A stretch of DNA of 64,000 nucleotides from Bisporella sp. PMI_857 (lineage: Eukaryota > Ascomycota > Leotiomycetes > Helotiales > Helotiaceae): contig JAJSPD010000016.1 of the NCBI GenBank assembly GCA_021307315.1, forward strand, positions 682,001 through 746,000, given 5' to 3'. Positions within the stretch are counted from its first letter, which is position 1. Each line of letters starts with the position of its first letter. Below are positions 61,624 through 64,000 of the stretch, piece after piece. Position numbers and translations under genes: made by a program. The notes beneath the pieces were generated by a model. That model did not search any database, was not told the DNA's origin, and was given only the letters and a program-made list of their open reading frames with translations.

Positions 61624-62791
61624 ATGACAGGACAACACTGGGACTTCATCAATATTGCAAAGGTGGTGTTTGTTAGCGCGTTCGCCATAATTGCTCTTGC
61701 TGCCGCGGCCATTCTCCCATTAATCATGATCCAAAAAATATGGGCAAACAGGTTCCAAGTCCGGGGCAAGGTATGCTCAACTTTTACGTCAGCCGGATTG
61801 TGCTAACTTATGCCACAGACTGTCCTGATCACCGGAGCCTCAGAGGGAATGGGACGAGGGGTTGCGAGGGTATTGGCGAAGAAAGGGGCAAATATAATCA
61901 TCGTATCTCGAAATGTCGCAAAGCTCGAAGACGCCCTCGCAGACGTGCATGTACGTACTCTCCCTTTTGCTGCATCCACGAGATTAATTATATCCCAAGT
62001 CCCAACGAGTTATGAACTCGCAACGATTTCATTACATTGCGGCCGACCTCACGGAAGATGGCAGCGCAACACGCGTAATTTCTGAAGCGACGTCTTGGAA
62101 CAACGGACAGGCGCCGGACATTGTCTGGTGCGTCGCCGGATCTTCATACCCGAAGCTCTTTATTGAGACACCAATATCGAAGATGCGCGAACAAATGGAC
62201 GTAAACTACTGGTCGTGCGCTACCATGGCGCATGCGATATTGACAGAATGGCTGAACCCGGAATCCAACCTCAAAGGCAAGGAGAAACATCTGATATTTA
62301 CTAGCTCATTGGTCGCCTTCTACACCGTTACAGGCTATGGGCCATATTCGCCAGCAAAGGCAGCCATTAAAAGTTTAAGCGATACTTTGGTGCAGGAAGT
62401 GCTACTATATCAAGAGGATGTGAAGGTGCACACTGTTTTCCCAGGTGGCATATCGAGTCCTGGATTCGAGAATGAGAATCTGACAAAACCTGCCGTGACA
62501 CACATCTTAGAAGAGCCTGATACAGGTTCTATTCAGACACCAGATGAAGCTGCAAAGAGAGCAGTTCAGGGCCTCGAGAATGGCGATTACTTAATCACAT
62601 TGAACTTTTTTGGACAGTTGATGAGAGCAGCTGCATGGGGTGGAAGCGCGAGAAACAACTGGATCACCGACACGCTTCTCTCGTGGGCCCTAACTGCTGC
62701 ATGGCCTCTCATTGGCAGAGATATCGATGGCAAGGTGAAGAAATATGCCAAAAAACATGGGCATCCAAGTACATACCCGAAGAAAGATTAA
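61624..62791 (+). CDS. TSC10: 3-ketodihydrosphingosine (3-dehydrosphinganine) reductase
   Basis: Exons are 61624..61770, 61819..61950 and 62000..62791; introns of 48 and 49 nt; 356 residues. It makes dihydrosphingosine from 3-ketodihydrosphingosine with NADPH, step two of sphingolipid synthesis, at the ER membrane. Seen: N-terminal membrane helix (residues 12-36, [19 protein letters not shown]), cofactor motif [11 protein letters not shown] (51-61), [25 protein letters not shown] in place of NNAG (usual for this family), catalytic Ser in [10 protein letters not shown] and YSPAK (Y-x3-K), and a C-terminal hydrophobic segment ([14 protein letters not shown]). All splice joins keep frame. The length fits fungal Tsc10. 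Confidence 0.93.
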
Positions 62792-63174
62792 GTGGAGAGA
62801 ATACTACACCTTAAGAAGTTACTCGACCTTCCAATCGTATTAAATCTGGTGTTGAAACAGCCAATGTCTCCGCCAGTGCGCATGCTCAGGTTGTCTTGCT
62901 ATGTTATTTTGTCGTTTTACTGTTTACATTCATCAAGCTCTAATGGTGTTTTTTTAACAACACTTCATCCAATACTCAGGTCTTCACCCCTGCCGACTAT
63001 CGCCATGCTTGATTCTCAGACATCAATTACTGCCTGATCTGGTGAAATATGCATGGCTTACATAACACCTCAGCCTTACGCATTAGACCTTGAAGTCCAG
63101 CTTCCTACTCAATTTACTCCTATCCGCACACAATTTGGCATCATCTCTGCAACAGCATCCCTTACATAGTCACA
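62792..63174. other. Intergenic interval
   Basis: 3' flank of TSC10. Nothing else seen. Confidence 0.5.
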
Positions 63175-64000
63175 ATGTCCGCAAGAACCAAGTACAAATT
63201 CTCGAAGCTTACAGAGGGTGACTCAATCAGGCTAGTAGTGCTTCTGCCGTCAGCTGAACTCGAGACCCCAATTCATTGCTTCTTAACCCATAGCACTTTA
63301 TCCTTTCATTATCACAATATTGCGGATAGTTATGTCGCATTATCCTATGTTTTGGGGAGATGTCAATGACTGTGTTATAATATGGGTTGAGGAAGAAGAA
63401 CTAGAAGTCACAGCTTCACTAGAATTTACTCTTCGCCATATTCGCGACCCAGCGAGGGAAGTGAAAATCTGGGCTAATGGGGTTTGTATCAATCAATCGG
63501 ATTTGGAGGAGCGAAATCAACAAGTCGCACAGATGGCCTCTGTGTGCTCCACCGCGCAGCACACAATAATTTTCCTCGGCAGCGCGACAGCCAGTTCTGA
63601 TCTCCTCTTCAGTAGAGCTATGCTTTGGCCTAGCGCGAGCACTCATCTAGAGGTGTCACAATCGCGGGCATTGGCGCATGGAGCTTGTGACCACGAGATG
63701 CTTGGATTAGATGTTCTATCTAGGCCATGGTTCACTCGTGTTTGGGTTCTCTAAGAACTTGTGATGTCGCGAGATCCTTGGGTCCAGTGTGATACTACTC
63801 GCTTAAGATGGGACGTGTTTTTCAAGAGCATCCCCTGGCAGTTGAAGATCGAACATCCAATAGTCAAAATGAACGAGACTAGGTATCAGAGTATGGCTTT
63901 ACTAGCTGGAACATATGCAAAAAGCCCGTATTCATCCTTGTTCGAAGTGGTGGTTGCTCGACGAGGATTTGGACTTGCAGATCCTAGAGATATGTTATAA
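63175..64000 (+). pseudogene. Broken HET-domain gene (runs to window end)
   Basis: Starts MSARTKYKFSKL and reaches SYVALSYV, where an extra T in a T-run (near 63350) shifts the frame. The HET domain resumes from WGDVND in the next frame (from 63356): IWANGVCINQSDLEERNQQVAQM, then RPWFTRVWVL-stop-ELVMSRDPW, where the conserved Gln reads TAA (63752-63754), then LADPRDML and another stop at the window edge (63998-64000). A sequencing error could explain the T-run, but not all three lesions. CAA-to-TAA is RIP-type. A HET role in the ancestor is clear. Confidence 0.82.

Overview
The window is nuclear DNA from a filamentous ascomycete (Pezizomycotina). Evidence: short introns (46-113 nt, one candidate of 263 nt) with GTAAGT/GTATGT/GTACGY donors and YAG acceptors; typical fungal families (HET, NmrA, Zn2Cys6, MFS, an Ssd1/GUL-1 orthologue); and a Ty1/copia retrotransposon with a RIP-like mutation pattern. 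The gene style reminds me of Leotiomycetes, but the sequence here does not settle the class.

Layout. 1-34 kb is mostly genic. It holds partial SSD1/gul-1 (-), GLE1 (+), a secreted Ser/Ala-tailed protein (+), a C2H2 zinc-finger protein (+), NADP-glutamate dehydrogenase (-), an aldo-keto reductase (-), a GNAT acetyltransferase (+), a dead HET gene, a divergent SDR / AflR-like Zn2Cys6 regulator pair, a degenerate minus-strand ORF set, a small secreted protein, a dead Zn2Cys6 regulator, and a 1365-residue GMC oxidoreductase fused to an alpha/beta hydrolase. 34-44 kb is an AT-rich repeat island. It holds a four-exon gene for a 60-residue secreted six-cysteine protein, a decayed coding fragment, and one full-length copia element (38592-44211) with a 5-bp target duplication. 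From 44 to 64 kb genes return: an intact HET gene (-), a tail-anchored unknown (+), a conserved fungal protein of unknown function (-), an NmrA-like protein (-), a fungal transcription factor (-), an MFS transporter (+), a small charged hypothetical (-), 3-ketodihydrosphingosine reductase (+), and a second dead HET gene running into the window edge.

How parts fit together. Housekeeping genes (SSD1, GLE1, GDH, KDSR) sit among accessory ones. The SDR and AflR-like regulator share a 588-bp promoter and may be what remains of, or a minimal, metabolite cluster. Three HET loci in 64 kb, two of them broken by a TGG-to-TAG change, a CAA-to-TAA change and frameshifts, point to turnover of self/non-self recognition genes. 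The copia element is a mosaic: its LTRs and ends look clean while its interior has almost lost TpG and CpA. Its two LTRs differ inside only by an inverted 3-nt hairpin loop.

Gene models were assembled by eye from the sequence. Exon borders were chosen by splice consensus plus reading-frame continuity. No database search was possible, so family names are recognition calls.
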